From contig CAZWLP010000001.1 in the NCBI GenBank assembly GCA_964634565.1, forward strand, positions 34,787-98,786: a stretch of DNA of 64,000 bases, read 5' to 3'. The number at the start of each line of letters is the position of its first letter. Within the stretch, counting starts at the first letter, position 1. A model generated the notes under the pieces. It searched no databases, was not told where the DNA came from, and was given only the letters and a program-made list of their open reading frames with translations. Positions 8,576 through 18,135 of this stretch are shown one piece after another. The translations under genes and the position numbers were made by a program. Source of the DNA: JAUVKT01 sp964634565 (GTDB taxonomy: Bacteria > Bacteroidota > Bacteroidia > Bacteroidales > VadinHA17).

Positions 8576-10513
8576 TTAATTATAAAACGTCCATGCAACA
8601 CCATATTTGAACATCCTGACAGGCATCTGATAAGAAGGAACGTACTGATAATTATCTGACATAAATTCAAGTCCCTGATTAACATGCTCAAACGAAAAGA
8701 AGAATCTTGTTCTCTTTAACTTTAAGTTAATGAAGGCATTAAGGTATGGGTAATTACCTGTCTTTATCTGGTCCTGGTTATAGAATGATCCGGTAGACGG
8801 CATATAACCCGATGCAAAGTATGAAGTATTGTAAATTCCTTCAACACCAATCTGAAATCCCAGCCGGCCACCTGTAACTTCAAATCTGATTAAATGATCA
8901 AAGTAGAACGAACTCTTTACTGCCATAAAAGGAAGATCAAGTATATCGGTATGACTCGATTTCTGAATCAATATACGGTTAACAGACCTGAATTTCCAAA
9001 AATGAAAATTCTTATTAACCCTTATAGCCAGTACAGATATCGGACCATTAAACTGATCAGGTACAGCCTCCTTATTGAAATATAAATAGTTAGTTATCAG
9101 CGAATAGTCAGCAGACAGATCCAGATAAGTATGAGGTATTCTATATCCTCCTCCTATATTTACCCGTAGTTCCTTCTGAAAATCATTACTCCATTCAAAG
9201 TGGTTGCTTCCATAACTCTTCTGCCAGAAAGATGGCTCACTATTTATAAATGATCCTGTACCATATATTTCAGATGACCATTTACCTGAGCCAATAATCT
9301 TTTCTATTCGCCCCTTGATATTAAAATCACCCGCCTTATAACCCGAAATGTATAGATTACCGTCTGCCTCCCACCAGAATTTCTCGCCGATTCTGTTTGA
9401 TAATTTACCCAGAATAGCATTCGATGAATTCTTCCACTCGAGTGTATCTGAAAAAAAGACAGTGTCATGAAGAGGTCTGATCTGGGAATACAAGTTCATC
9501 TCATTTGTTATACCTATTCCTATATCAAGCTGAAACTTTTTTCCTTCACCTGATGAAAAATCGAATCTGATAGTATTTCGTAATACCCTGCTATAAAGAG
9601 AATCCAGCGTCGCAACATTATTCCTTACCCCGGTTATATAAACAGAATCGTAGAATCCAATATCAGGAGATTCATCGTAATAGGTCTTTTTACCGTTTTC
9701 CCAGCTCAGAATATGGCTGAATGTTCCCATTACCGATGATATTTTTTTTGAAGAAGCAGAATCCCTTACTTCTTCTGAATTACCGCCAATGGTAAACTTC
9801 TGGACCAATAAAAAATCTTTATATCTGAATACCGACTCGGCATTATTTAAACCACCAAGATTTGTTGGCAGGTCTTTAGTTGCCACTGTCCCTATCTGGC
9901 TGATATCTGCTATACCCCCGTTTTCGCCACCTTTAAAATTATTCAGGGTCCATGATCCAAAAACCTTATATCTCCTTCCCAGATAAGAAGAATGCAGGGT
10001 GAATGACCTGTCGTCTGTTGCCTGGTATCCATATTGTCCCAGGCTATTTATTATCTTCAGATCCAGACCTGCATTTAAGAACCTGTTAATATTCTGGGAA
10101 TGTTTTATATTAAATGTCTGCTCTGCTTCTGTCCTTGCTCCTCCATAGGAAAACACCAGTTCGGTAAATGGAACCTGAGTGTCGAAATATACCTTATTTC
10201 CAAGGTGACTCATATATGGTTTATAATGTCTGTAAAGAAACTCATCAGATTTATAGGTCCTTCTGAAAAAATCGAATTCTTCAACGGGTAAACCATAGTT
10301 ACCCAGAGATGAATAGAAAGGGCTCTGTTTATCAAGAATCTTATGCTCCTGAAATCCAGACAGAGCAGTATCTATAGGTATAGGAACTATCAGAGTATAA
10401 TCATCAGATAACATGTATTGCCTGGTAATACGAGCCAGCCTGGTGCTATCCTGCTGGGCGATTGCGGGGAATGTACCACCCAGCATAAATATGAATACAA
10501 TCAATTTTCGCAT
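8576..10513 (-). CDS. Putative outer-membrane porin (Bacteroidota 'putative porin' family)
   Basis: A 645-residue secreted protein with a cleavable signal peptide (ending AIAQQ). It has an extended pattern of alternating hydrophobic and polar strands rich in Tyr, Phe and Asn, and an aromatic C-terminus (GVAWTFYN). These are marks of an outer-membrane beta-barrel. The overall pattern fits the Bacteroidota putative-porin family (Porin_10-like) that has no assigned substrate. It lies between ftsZ and mltF on the same strand and has its own promoter directly at the ATG. Function beyond barrel-forming is not inferred. Confidence 0.65.
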   Translation of the reverse strand: MRKLIVFIFMLGGTFPAIAQQDSTRLARITRQYMLSDDYTLIVPIPIDTALSGFQEHKILDKQSPFYSSLGNYGLPVEEFDFFRRTYKSDEFLYRHYKPYMSHLGNKVYFDTQVPFTELVFSYGGARTEAEQTFNIKHSQNINRFLNAGLDLKIINSLGQYGYQATDDRSFTLHSSYLGRRYKVFGSWTLNNFKGGENGGIADISQIGTVATKDLPTNLGGLNNAESVFRYKDFLLVQKFTIGGNSEEVRDSASSKKISSVMGTFSHILSWENGKKTYYDESPDIGFYDSVYITGVRNNVATLDSLYSRVLRNTIRFDFSSGEGKKFQLDIGIGITNEMNLYSQIRPLHDTVFFSDTLEWKNSSNAILGKLSNRIGEKFWWEADGNLYISGYKAGDFNIKGRIEKIIGSGKWSSEIYGTGSFINSEPSFWQKSYGSNHFEWSNDFQKELRVNIGGGYRIPHTYLDLSADYSLITNYLYFNKEAVPDQFNGPISVLAIRVNKNFHFWKFRSVNRILIQKSSHTDILDLPFMAVKSSFYFDHLIRFEVTGGRLGFQIGVEGIYNTSYFASGYMPSTGSFYNQDQIKTGNYPYLNAFINLKLKRTRFFFSFEHVNQGLEFMSDNYQYVPSYQMPVRMFKYGVAWTFYN

Positions 10514-10518
10514 TGGTC

Positions 10519-10526
10519 CAAAGATA
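10519..10526 (-). promoter_or_regulatory. -7 element directly before the porin gene
   Basis: TATCTTTG on the minus strand ends 6 nt before the A of the ATG at 10513. Transcription would begin at or next to the start codon, so the mRNA may be leaderless. Confidence 0.5.
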
Positions 10527-10554
10527 GCAAAAAACTCCCTGCAGTAGTGCCTTT

Positions 10555-10790
10555 GATCCCTTTGGCCGCGTAATTTGTTCCCTTTGGTCGCGTAATTTGC
10601 AACTTCGTTGCGTTATTGGCTTGTTTCACTCGCGTAAGATACTCCATTGCGTCGTTTAATCTTTAAGAAACTATAATTACTAATTACGCTGAGCGCAGTG
10701 AAGCTCCTTACGCTGCAAAAGCAGCAAATTACATTGCCAAGCAATATATTTCGCCGTACAGAGTACGGCAAATTACATCGCGCCAGCGAT
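10555..10790. repeat. Hairpin array with constant 7-nt linkers between ftsZ and the porin gene
   Basis: On the plus strand the right half reads as hairpins separated by exact 7-nt linkers: TAATTAC (10681), an imperfect stem (10688-10704), TCCTTAC, GCTGC-AAAA-GCAGC (10712-10725), AAATTAC, ATTGC-CAA-GCAAT (10733-10745), ATATTTC, GCCGTAC-AGA-GTACGGC (10753-10769), AAATTAC, ATCGC-GCCA-GCGAT (10777-10790). The last stem touches the ftsZ stop codon. The left half has two 22-nt direct repeats (10555-10576, 10577-10598) ending GTAATTT, the linker in reverse orientation, then GCAAC-TTC-GTTGC (10599-10611). The stems differ in sequence while the linkers are kept. The first stem could terminate ftsZ transcription; the rest is unexplained. 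Confidence 0.85.
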
Positions 10791-12242
10791 TTAATCTACA
10801 TTATCATTCAGATAAGCATTATCATCTCGTAAAACAGGTTCATCATCATCATCGCTAAGAGTAAAGGTAGAAATTTCAGATTTTTCCTTATCGTCCGATT
10901 TATTAATCTGAATATTCTTTCTTACAAAGGCAGGAACATCCTCAAACTCATCAATATTATCCTTCATGGTATCGTTAGAAAGGCCCTTGTTTTTAATAAT
11001 ATTCTGCATATGCTTGATCTTCCTTAGGGTACCCTCTCCTGAATGATCGTGATCAGCAGACTGGACATCACCGGCAGCAACTACGTCAAACTCAATTATT
11101 CCCTGCTTCTCATCCAGATCATCATCGCTGATTACAGACTTCTTTCGCTTTGCTTTTATCAGCTCGTCGTCGGCAGTTTCTATAACTCTTTTAATTACCT
11201 TTTCTCCTGTATTAAGGGTAACCCTTTCTGTCTTTGAAACCGGCTTATATGGCTCAATAATACTGTTTGATTCAAAACCTGTAGCTATAACCGTTACACT
11301 CACTTTAGCATCCAGGGTATTATCATTCGAGATTCCTCTTATAATAAGGGCGTCATTTGAAGCAACATCATATATATAATCAGTAATCTCGCCAAGCTCA
11401 TCCATTGTAAGTTCATGCTCCCCTGTGCCTGATTTAACATTCAGGAGTATACTTTTTGCTCCGGTAATATTATTTGAATTCAGCAGGGGAGAATTAATTG
11501 CCTCCTGTATAGCTGCCAGAGCCCTGCCCTCACCACTGGCAAGTCCTGTGCCCATCACTGCCACACCTGAGTCACGCATTACCGTTTCCACATCTGAGAA
11601 ATCAACGTTTATATAACCAGCCTCAGTAATAATCTCGGTTATACCCTTTACTGCTGTAGCAAGAACATCATCAGCTTTTGCAAATGCGGTAGATACACTC
11701 TGGTCGCCATAAATCTCCCTTAGTTTCTCATTATTAATAACCAGCAGGGAATCAACATGATCTTTTAACTCGGTAATACCTTCAATAGCATTCTTAATCC
11801 TTATCTTTCCCTCCGACTTAAAAGGTATTGTAACAACCGCAATAGTCAGAATACCTGCTTCCCTGCATGCCCTGGCAATTACAGGTGTTGCCCCCGTACC
11901 CGTTCCTCCTCCCATTCCGGTAGTTATAAAAACCATCCTGGTATTGCCCGACAGAGCGGTCAGCACTTCTTCCAGGTTTTCTTCTGCCGACCGTTTACCT
12001 GTATCCGGTTTACTACCTGCTCCACGACCCTCTGTTAAAGATTCTCCTATCTGCACCTTAACAGGGACAGGGCTCTCAGCCAGGGCCTGAGCATCTGTAT
12101 TACAGATCACAAAATTCACATCCTTAATACCATGGTTAAACATGTAGTTAACGGCATTATTGCCGCCTCCACCTATCCCAAGAATTTTTATTATTGAAGA
12201 CCTCTCTACCGGGAGATCAAAATTCATCAGATCATCTGACAT
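10791..12242 (-). CDS. ftsZ: Cell division protein FtsZ
   Basis: FtsZ is the tubulin-like GTPase that forms the division ring and recruits the divisome. Residues 22-29 (GIGGGGNN) and the GTP-binding signature GGGTGTG (111-117) are intact, followed by the synergy-loop region. At 483 residues it is longer than the E. coli protein because of a charged, probably disordered C-terminal linker from about residue 330, as in other Bacteroidota. It is the last gene of the dcw cluster, 55 nt after ftsA. The hairpin array begins right at its stop codon. Confidence 0.97.
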   Translation of the reverse strand: MSDDLMNFDLPVERSSIIKILGIGGGGNNAVNYMFNHGIKDVNFVICNTDAQALAESPVPVKVQIGESLTEGRGAGSKPDTGKRSAEENLEEVLTALSGNTRMVFITTGMGGGTGTGATPVIARACREAGILTIAVVTIPFKSEGKIRIKNAIEGITELKDHVDSLLVINNEKLREIYGDQSVSTAFAKADDVLATAVKGITEIITEAGYINVDFSDVETVMRDSGVAVMGTGLASGEGRALAAIQEAINSPLLNSNNITGAKSILLNVKSGTGEHELTMDELGEITDYIYDVASNDALIIRGISNDNTLDAKVSVTVIATGFESNSIIEPYKPVSKTERVTLNTGEKVIKRVIETADDELIKAKRKKSVISDDDLDEKQGIIEFDVVAAGDVQSADHDHSGEGTLRKIKHMQNIIKNKGLSNDTMKDNIDEFEDVPAFVRKNIQINKSDDKEKSEISTFTLSDDDDEPVLRDDNAYLNDNVD

Positions 12243-12297
12243 GACATATCGATTTTAATTATTTTTCTTCAGCCTGCTTGTAAATATATAAACCATA

Positions 12298-13644
12298 TTA
12301 ACTTATTCTCTGATCTTCTGTCTCAAACATTTTACCCAGGCTCTGCTTTAGCTTTTCAGTCCATGAAATTTTTGTCCCGGCATGTTCTTCGTATATTTCA
12401 CTATGCTCATCATTAACAGGATCTGTATCTTTCAACCCGGTATTCTCATCAGTTCTGGATCCTGCATTAAATGTACTTTTAAATGTTTCCAGATAATCAA
12501 AGCCCCTCATAATCAAGCCAACACTTGTAGCGAACATTGGCTGATTAATCTCTTCCCTGGATGATCCGGAAAGATTTTCATTTGGCAATCCGATCCTCAC
12601 ATCCATTGCTGTTTTAAACTTTACCAGCTGAGGAAGGTGCTTAAGCATTGCCCCTCCTCCAGTCAGGACTACTCCGGCCGATAGTTTCTCAGCATAACCT
12701 GAGCTCTGAATCTCAAAGTTAACAGCGTCAATAATTTCCTCCATCCTCGACTGTATAATATAAGCAAGGCTCTTAAAGGAAATTTCTTTGGGCTCACGTC
12801 CGCTTATTCCAGGAACAGAGACTACCTTATCTTCAGGAGCTATATCCCCAAGTGCTGATCCATACTGCAATTTTAGCTGCTCGGCAAAACGCTGCAGAAT
12901 AGAACAACCTTCCTTAATATCTTTTGTAACAACATTACCTCCAAATGGTATTACGGCAGTATGCCTGATAATATTATCGTAATATACTGCTACATCAGTA
13001 GTTCCTCCACCAATATCGACGAGTACAACCCCGGCCTCTTTCTCATCATCGGTCAGAACTGCGTCTGAAGAAGCAAGTGGTTCAAGGATAAGATCCTTCA
13101 CATTCAAACCTGCTTTCCTGATACATTTCTCAATATTTTTAGCAGAGGCAACCTGACCTATTACTATATGAAAATTTGCTTCCAGTCTTCTTCCACACAT
13201 CCCTATAGGATTCTTTACCCCTGTTTCATTATCGACAATAAAGTTCTGTGGAATAACATGAATAATTTCCTCTCCGATCTCAATTGGAATTTTGTGCATA
13301 TCCTGCGTCAGGTTAAACACATCTTCTTTCTGGATCTCATCATCACTGCTATCACGATTAATATAGCCGCGACTCTTCATGCTCTTAATATGCTGCCCTG
13401 CAATTCCCACAAAAACGTCGGTGAAAGCAACATCAGACCTGAGTTGAACATCTTCAACTGTTTTCCGGATAGCATTCACAGTTTCTTCGATATTTAAAAC
13501 AACTCCTCTTTTTACTCCATTAGAGGGAGCTTTGCTCAAACCCAGAATCTCTATCCGGCCGTTTTCATTTTTTTTGCCGACTATGGATACAATTTTTGTT
13601 GTTCCAATGTCGATTGCTGCTACAAACTGTTCTCTCTGTTTCAT
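12298..13644 (-). CDS. ftsA: Cell division protein FtsA
   Basis: An actin-like ATPase that tethers FtsZ to the membrane. The 448-residue product opens with the phosphate-1 motif AAIDIGTTKIVSIVG and has the second nucleotide motif VVLVDIGGGTTDVAVY and the adenosine motif GVVLTGGGAMLK. The C-terminal SWTEKLKQSLGKMFE resembles the amphipathic membrane-targeting helix of FtsA proteins. It lies between ftsQ and ftsZ, in conserved order. Confidence 0.96.
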   Translation of the reverse strand: MKQREQFVAAIDIGTTKIVSIVGKKNENGRIEILGLSKAPSNGVKRGVVLNIEETVNAIRKTVEDVQLRSDVAFTDVFVGIAGQHIKSMKSRGYINRDSSDDEIQKEDVFNLTQDMHKIPIEIGEEIIHVIPQNFIVDNETGVKNPIGMCGRRLEANFHIVIGQVASAKNIEKCIRKAGLNVKDLILEPLASSDAVLTDDEKEAGVVLVDIGGGTTDVAVYYDNIIRHTAVIPFGGNVVTKDIKEGCSILQRFAEQLKLQYGSALGDIAPEDKVVSVPGISGREPKEISFKSLAYIIQSRMEEIIDAVNFEIQSSGYAEKLSAGVVLTGGGAMLKHLPQLVKFKTAMDVRIGLPNENLSGSSREEINQPMFATSVGLIMRGFDYLETFKSTFNAGSRTDENTGLKDTDPVNDEHSEIYEEHAGTKISWTEKLKQSLGKMFETEDQRIS

Positions 13645-13672
13645 AGTGAAATAAATATGGTTTTATTGCTTA

Positions 13673-14446
13673 TTATCTCTTTTTACAAACTATTTGTCCT
13701 TCAAACATCAAATTAATCTCCCTGTACTTATTCCATCCCGCCAGTGGGAGTGCCTGGCTGTATAATTCTTCCAGGTAGCCTAGTTTTTCTTCAAAACTAT
13801 CAGGACTGCCAATCTTTACTACATGATTTCCTACCCTTGGTATAATATCTATATTCCCATTGTCTGCAATCCATATCTGCTCTATCTGTCCGGCCCAGAA
13901 TTCATTCTCGCTTACAGTAGTTATTATTCCCAGTATTTTTTTTACGATGCTGTCTTCAGGTAATGACCTTATATTACCCTCTGAAATAGAATTATCAGGT
14001 ATGGAAATATTGCCGCTAACAACTAATACCCTTGGCGTATATATCTGGCTAAATGGAATTATCTCTCCCTCACTGTCTATATAATAACTATTACCGTATG
14101 AGGTAATTATCCTTACAAGCGGATTGCGTTGATCTGCTTCTATATGCAACACACCATCAGCGGTTTTATATACCTCAACTGATTCAAGTTCTCTTATTTC
14201 CCTGACTCTCGTTTCAATTTCACCTGAAGAAATATCCTTGATGGGTTTCCCGAGTAAGATCTCATTGTCGTTATCTACAAGCTCCCTAATATGCTCAGCC
14301 GTAACAAAGCTATAACTGGCTGAATCAATAACCCTGATACTTAAACTTTTGCAATTCTCACCGAATACCCTGCTGGAAATAAATGATGGCATAATAATCA
14401 TATATACCGCAAGGGGAAGCCACCATATTTTACGTATTATCTTCAT
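13673..14446 (-). CDS. ftsQ: Cell division protein FtsQ
   Basis: A 257-residue bitopic protein with one N-terminal membrane helix (IWWLPLAVYMIIMPSFI). A POTRA-type segment follows (about 35-105, ending in the block VREIRELESVEVYKTADG), then the FtsQ domain. Sequence conservation in this family is low; position directly between murC and ftsA, topology and length make the assignment. FtsQ links the cytoplasmic and periplasmic parts of the divisome with FtsL. Its start overlaps the murC stop by 4 nt. Confidence 0.88.
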   Translation of the reverse strand: MKIIRKIWWLPLAVYMIIMPSFISSRVFGENCKSLSIRVIDSASYSFVTAEHIRELVDNDNEILLGKPIKDISSGEIETRVREIRELESVEVYKTADGVLHIEADQRNPLVRIITSYGNSYYIDSEGEIIPFSQIYTPRVLVVSGNISIPDNSISEGNIRSLPEDSIVKKILGIITTVSENEFWAGQIEQIWIADNGNIDIIPRVGNHVVKIGSPDSFEEKLGYLEELYSQALPLAGWNKYREINLMFEGQIVCKKR

Positions 14447-15825
14447 AACAGACCTCCTTTCAGCATTTCTTCAAGCGGAGAAACAAGGGTGTCAATATCT
14501 CCTGCACCAACAGTAAGAAGAATATCGAGCTTCTTGTCTGAAAGAAATTCTACGAGGTTTTCCTTCTTAATAAGCACCCTGTCCTTACACTTCATCCTGT
14601 CAAAAATAATCTGAGAACTCACCCCTTCAATTGGCTCTTCCCTTGCAGGATAGACAGACAATAAAACAACCCTGTCGGCAATATCGAGAGATCTCGCAAA
14701 GGCATCTGCATGATCGCGGGTACGTGAAAAAAGGTGGGGTTGAAAGACTATTGTAATATGCCTGTCTCCATAAAATTCGCGAACCGAATTTATTAAGTAA
14801 TCCAGCTCCTTCGGATGGTGCGCATAGTCATCAATATAAATAAGCCCATCACTGCTATATCTGATATCAAATCTTCTTTTTACACCCTTAAAGTGAATCA
14901 GGGCTTTCCTTATCTCATCATCGCTTACACCAATCAGGGATGCAAGTGATATAGCAGCTACAGTGTTTTCAAGATTAAGCTTTCCCGGAAGGTTGGATAT
15001 AAGATCAGTAATTTCTCCCGACGGACTTATAACATTAAAATAATAAGCACCTTTTACAATTCTCAGCTTATCGATTCTGAAGTCTGAGCTCTTATCAAGT
15101 CCATAGGTATAGACCGGTGTCTTGCCCTGTCCTTTAATCTGATCTCTTATTTTGCTGTTTACAACAAGAGAACCGCCCTCGCTGATCTTTGATACAAAAA
15201 TATTATAAGCCTCTACCATATTATCCAGGCTGCCATATATATCAAGATGATCGGCGTCAAGTGAAGTAATAAGTGCCAGATATGGAGTTAAAAAATGGAA
15301 AGACCTGTCGTATTCATCAGCTTCAACAACTGTTATGTCGCCCCGTCCCGTAATAAGATTACTATTATAGTTACAGGAAATACCACCCAGAAAAGCAGAA
15401 CAATCTATGGCTGATTGTTTTAACAGGTGCGCTGTAAGAGTTGAAATACTTGTCTTTCCATGTGTTCCTGCTACTGCGATTGCTGTGCTCCTGTCTGTTA
15501 TTAAGCCAAGAAGTTCGGCTCTTTTAAATACTCTGAAGCCACCGTCGACAAAGTAATTATATAAGCTATTATGTTGTGGTATGGCCGGAGTAAAAACAAT
15601 TATTGTCTTATCCCTGTTATTAAATTTCCCGGGCAGTATATCAGTGCTATCTTCAAACTGAATTGCACATCCTTCAGCAAGCAGTTGGTCGGTTAACACT
15701 GTCCTTGTCCTGTCGTAACCACCAATATCAAATCCGCCTGCAAGGAAGTACCTTGCCAGGGCACTCATACCAATGCCCCCGACACCGATAAAGAAGATAC
15801 TATCTATATTTCTGAACTCAATCAT
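14443..15825 (-). CDS. murC: UDP-N-acetylmuramate--L-alanine ligase MurC
   Basis: MurC adds L-alanine to UDP-MurNAc, the first peptide step of peptidoglycan synthesis in the cytoplasm. The 460-residue protein has the N-terminal nucleotide-sugar fold (FFIGVGGIGMSALARY), the Mur ligase P-loop AGTHGKTSISTL and the C-terminal block DDYAHHPKEL typical of MurC. It overlaps both neighbours, murG and ftsQ, by 4 nt, so translation is probably coupled. Confidence 0.96.
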   Translation of the reverse strand: MIEFRNIDSIFFIGVGGIGMSALARYFLAGGFDIGGYDRTRTVLTDQLLAEGCAIQFEDSTDILPGKFNNRDKTIIVFTPAIPQHNSLYNYFVDGGFRVFKRAELLGLITDRSTAIAVAGTHGKTSISTLTAHLLKQSAIDCSAFLGGISCNYNSNLITGRGDITVVEADEYDRSFHFLTPYLALITSLDADHLDIYGSLDNMVEAYNIFVSKISEGGSLVVNSKIRDQIKGQGKTPVYTYGLDKSSDFRIDKLRIVKGAYYFNVISPSGEITDLISNLPGKLNLENTVAAISLASLIGVSDDEIRKALIHFKGVKRRFDIRYSSDGLIYIDDYAHHPKELDYLINSVREFYGDRHITIVFQPHLFSRTRDHADAFARSLDIADRVVLLSVYPAREEPIEGVSSQIIFDRMKCKDRVLIKKENLVEFLSDKKLDILLTVGAGDIDTLVSPLEEMLKGGLL

Positions 15826-16931
15826 TCTGCCAGTTTAATTATTTCATTGGCAATCCTTTCGTCCGAATCACCAATTGCAAGCTCAGCTATATTACTGCCA
15901 AGTAATTTTCTTTTCTCTTCGTCCTTAATAAGTTCCAATACCATATCAACAAGTTGTTCTCCTGCATCTTTATCTGATATTGTAATCGCGGCCCCCTTCT
16001 CTGAAAGTGCCATAGCATTTTTTGTCTGGTGATCTTCGGCTACATTCGGAGACGGAACCAGGATAACGGGTCTTGCGCTCAGGCACAATTCAGAAATAGT
16101 TCCTGCTCCAGCCCTCGATACAATAATATCGGCTGCACTATAGGCATTCTCCATCCTGTCAATAAAGTCCAGCACCTTAATATCATTATTAATCCTTCCT
16201 ACAGATTTTTCTGCCATACTCTTATAATAATACTTCCCTGTTTGCCATATTACCTGACATCCTTTTTCAATAAATCTTTCCAGTCCGCTCAAAACTGAAT
16301 TGTTTATCGTTGCTGAACCCAGCGACCCTCCCAGTATTAATACTACGGGCTTTATATCAGAGAAGCCAAAATAATCAAGGGCTTCCTTCCTGCCGACAGA
16401 CATCTCAGAGATATCTTTTCTTACCGGATTACCGGTAAAAATAATCTTAGATGCATCAAAATATTTATCCATACCCTCATATGCGACGCATATCTTCGAC
16501 GCCCTTCTGGCAAGCAGTCTGTTGGTAACGCCGGCATAGCTGTTTTGCTCCTGTATCAGGGTAGGTATTCCCATGGCGCCTGCTCTTCTCAAAAGAGGTC
16601 CGCTGGCATATCCTCCCACTCCTACAGCCACATCAGGCTTAAACTCTTTAATGATCATTGAAGCTTTCATTAAACTTCTAAATACCTTAAACAATACTGC
16701 AAAATTCCTTAAACTTATTTTCCTTCTGAGTCCTTCAACAGGTAATCCTATAATTCTATAACCGGAAGCAGGAACCTTTTCCATCTCCATCCTTCCTTCA
16801 GCACCAACAAAAAGCAAATCAATATCGGGATCTAAGGCCTTTAATGCATTGGCAATAGATATAGCCGGGAAAATATGTCCCCCCGTACCACCCCCGCTAA
16901 TTATTATCCTCTTATGCTGGTGCTCCTTCAT
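15822..16931 (-). CDS. murG: UDP-GlcNAc transferase MurG (lipid II synthesis)
   Basis: MurG transfers GlcNAc to lipid I on the inner face of the inner membrane to give lipid II. The 369 residues carry the N-terminal glycine-rich loop GGGTGGHIFPAISIA, the second loop ILGGSLGS, and the UDP-GlcNAc site SRAGAGTISEL. Length and motifs are normal. Its start lies 20 nt inside the 3' end of ftsW. Confidence 0.96.
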   Translation of the reverse strand: MKEHQHKRIIISGGGTGGHIFPAISIANALKALDPDIDLLFVGAEGRMEMEKVPASGYRIIGLPVEGLRRKISLRNFAVLFKVFRSLMKASMIIKEFKPDVAVGVGGYASGPLLRRAGAMGIPTLIQEQNSYAGVTNRLLARRASKICVAYEGMDKYFDASKIIFTGNPVRKDISEMSVGRKEALDYFGFSDIKPVVLILGGSLGSATINNSVLSGLERFIEKGCQVIWQTGKYYYKSMAEKSVGRINNDIKVLDFIDRMENAYSAADIIVSRAGAGTISELCLSARPVILVPSPNVAEDHQTKNAMALSEKGAAITISDKDAGEQLVDMVLELIKDEEKRKLLGSNIAELAIGDSDERIANEIIKLAE

Positions 16932-18123
16932 ATATTACTCCATCTTCTTCATTTTCAACATACTCATCATCAAGTTCTTCATTATTTACCCGGGCATTTA
17001 CAACCCTGCTTACACCAAGTATTGCTCCCAGGGAAAAGCTTGTTACAAGCATTGAAGTTCTTCCCCAGCTTATCATAGGCAGAGTCTGCCCGGTAACAGG
17101 GAATAGACCCACTGCCACGGCCATATTCAGTATAGCCTGAACCACAATCATTATAGTCAGGCCCATCACAAGAAAGGCAGGAAAGGCTGTTTCACACTTT
17201 TTTGCAATTGCAATCGCTCTGAACAGCAGAATCAGGTACACAAATATTATTGGTACAGCCCCGAAGAATAATCCATATTCTTCAATTATTATTGCAAAAA
17301 TAAAGTCTGAATTTGATTGTGGTAACATATTACGCTGCACACTATTACCAGGGGCCTTACCTATCAGCCCTCCCGAGGCTATTGCGATTTTCGCCTGATT
17401 TGACTGGTAATCCCCATCAGCATCTTCCTCTCCTGATATAAAATTCTCAATCCTGTCTTTCCACACCGAGACTCTGTTAGCCTCAGTAGCCATATCCAGA
17501 AGCAGGGCAATTAAAATAACTCCCACTACTGCCATCCCCAACCATGCCGCTAAATATTTTAAGGGTACCCTGCCAATAAACAGAATTAACATACAGATTC
17601 CAAAAATAAGCAATGCCGTAGACAGGTTTTCCGGTAGTATCAGCGCACAGACTATTGCTATCGGGACAATAAATACTCGTGTTAATAACTTAAAATCGTT
17701 TAATTCATGCTGATGCCTTGATAGTAAGCGAGCCATATAGATCACCAGCGAAACTTTTGCAATATCAGATGTCTGTATCCTGAAGCCTGTTCCCGGAATA
17801 GTTATCCACCTTGCAGCTTCATTAATCCTGACCCCGAAAATCAGGGTAAGAATTAATAGTATTATCGATACAAGCACGAAGAATCCTGCCAGTGATGAAT
17901 AGATCCTATAGGGTAACTGATGCGTTACAACTATAATAAATAAACAGAAAACAAGCATTACCCCCTGTGATTTCAGAAAGAAGGTAGTATTGCCATCATA
18001 CCTCGAAAATGCTACACTCACGGAAGAGCTGTATACTGCAAGCAGTGAGTAAATCATAAAGACTACTATAAGCCCCCAGATAACTCTGTCTCCTTTGAAT
18101 ATGCTTCCGAATGTTGACTTCAT
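16912..18123 (-). CDS. ftsW: SEDS-family septal peptidoglycan glycosyltransferase FtsW
   Basis: A 403-residue SEDS protein with about ten membrane helices. FtsW polymerises lipid II at the septum together with the transpeptidase FtsI, which is encoded upstream in the same cluster. Visible family blocks are RWITIPGTGFRIQTSDIAK, LPENLSTALLI and QTLPMISWGRTSML near the C-terminus. The acidic tail DDEYVENEEDG is cytoplasmic. It starts 12 nt after murD. Confidence 0.94.
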   Translation of the reverse strand: MKSTFGSIFKGDRVIWGLIVVFMIYSLLAVYSSSVSVAFSRYDGNTTFFLKSQGVMLVFCLFIIVVTHQLPYRIYSSLAGFFVLVSIILLILTLIFGVRINEAARWITIPGTGFRIQTSDIAKVSLVIYMARLLSRHQHELNDFKLLTRVFIVPIAIVCALILPENLSTALLIFGICMLILFIGRVPLKYLAAWLGMAVVGVILIALLLDMATEANRVSVWKDRIENFISGEEDADGDYQSNQAKIAIASGGLIGKAPGNSVQRNMLPQSNSDFIFAIIIEEYGLFFGAVPIIFVYLILLFRAIAIAKKCETAFPAFLVMGLTIMIVVQAILNMAVAVGLFPVTGQTLPMISWGRTSMLVTSFSLGAILGVSRVVNARVNNEELDDEYVENEEDGVIYEGAPA

Positions 18124-18135
18124 CTTCTTAACTTG

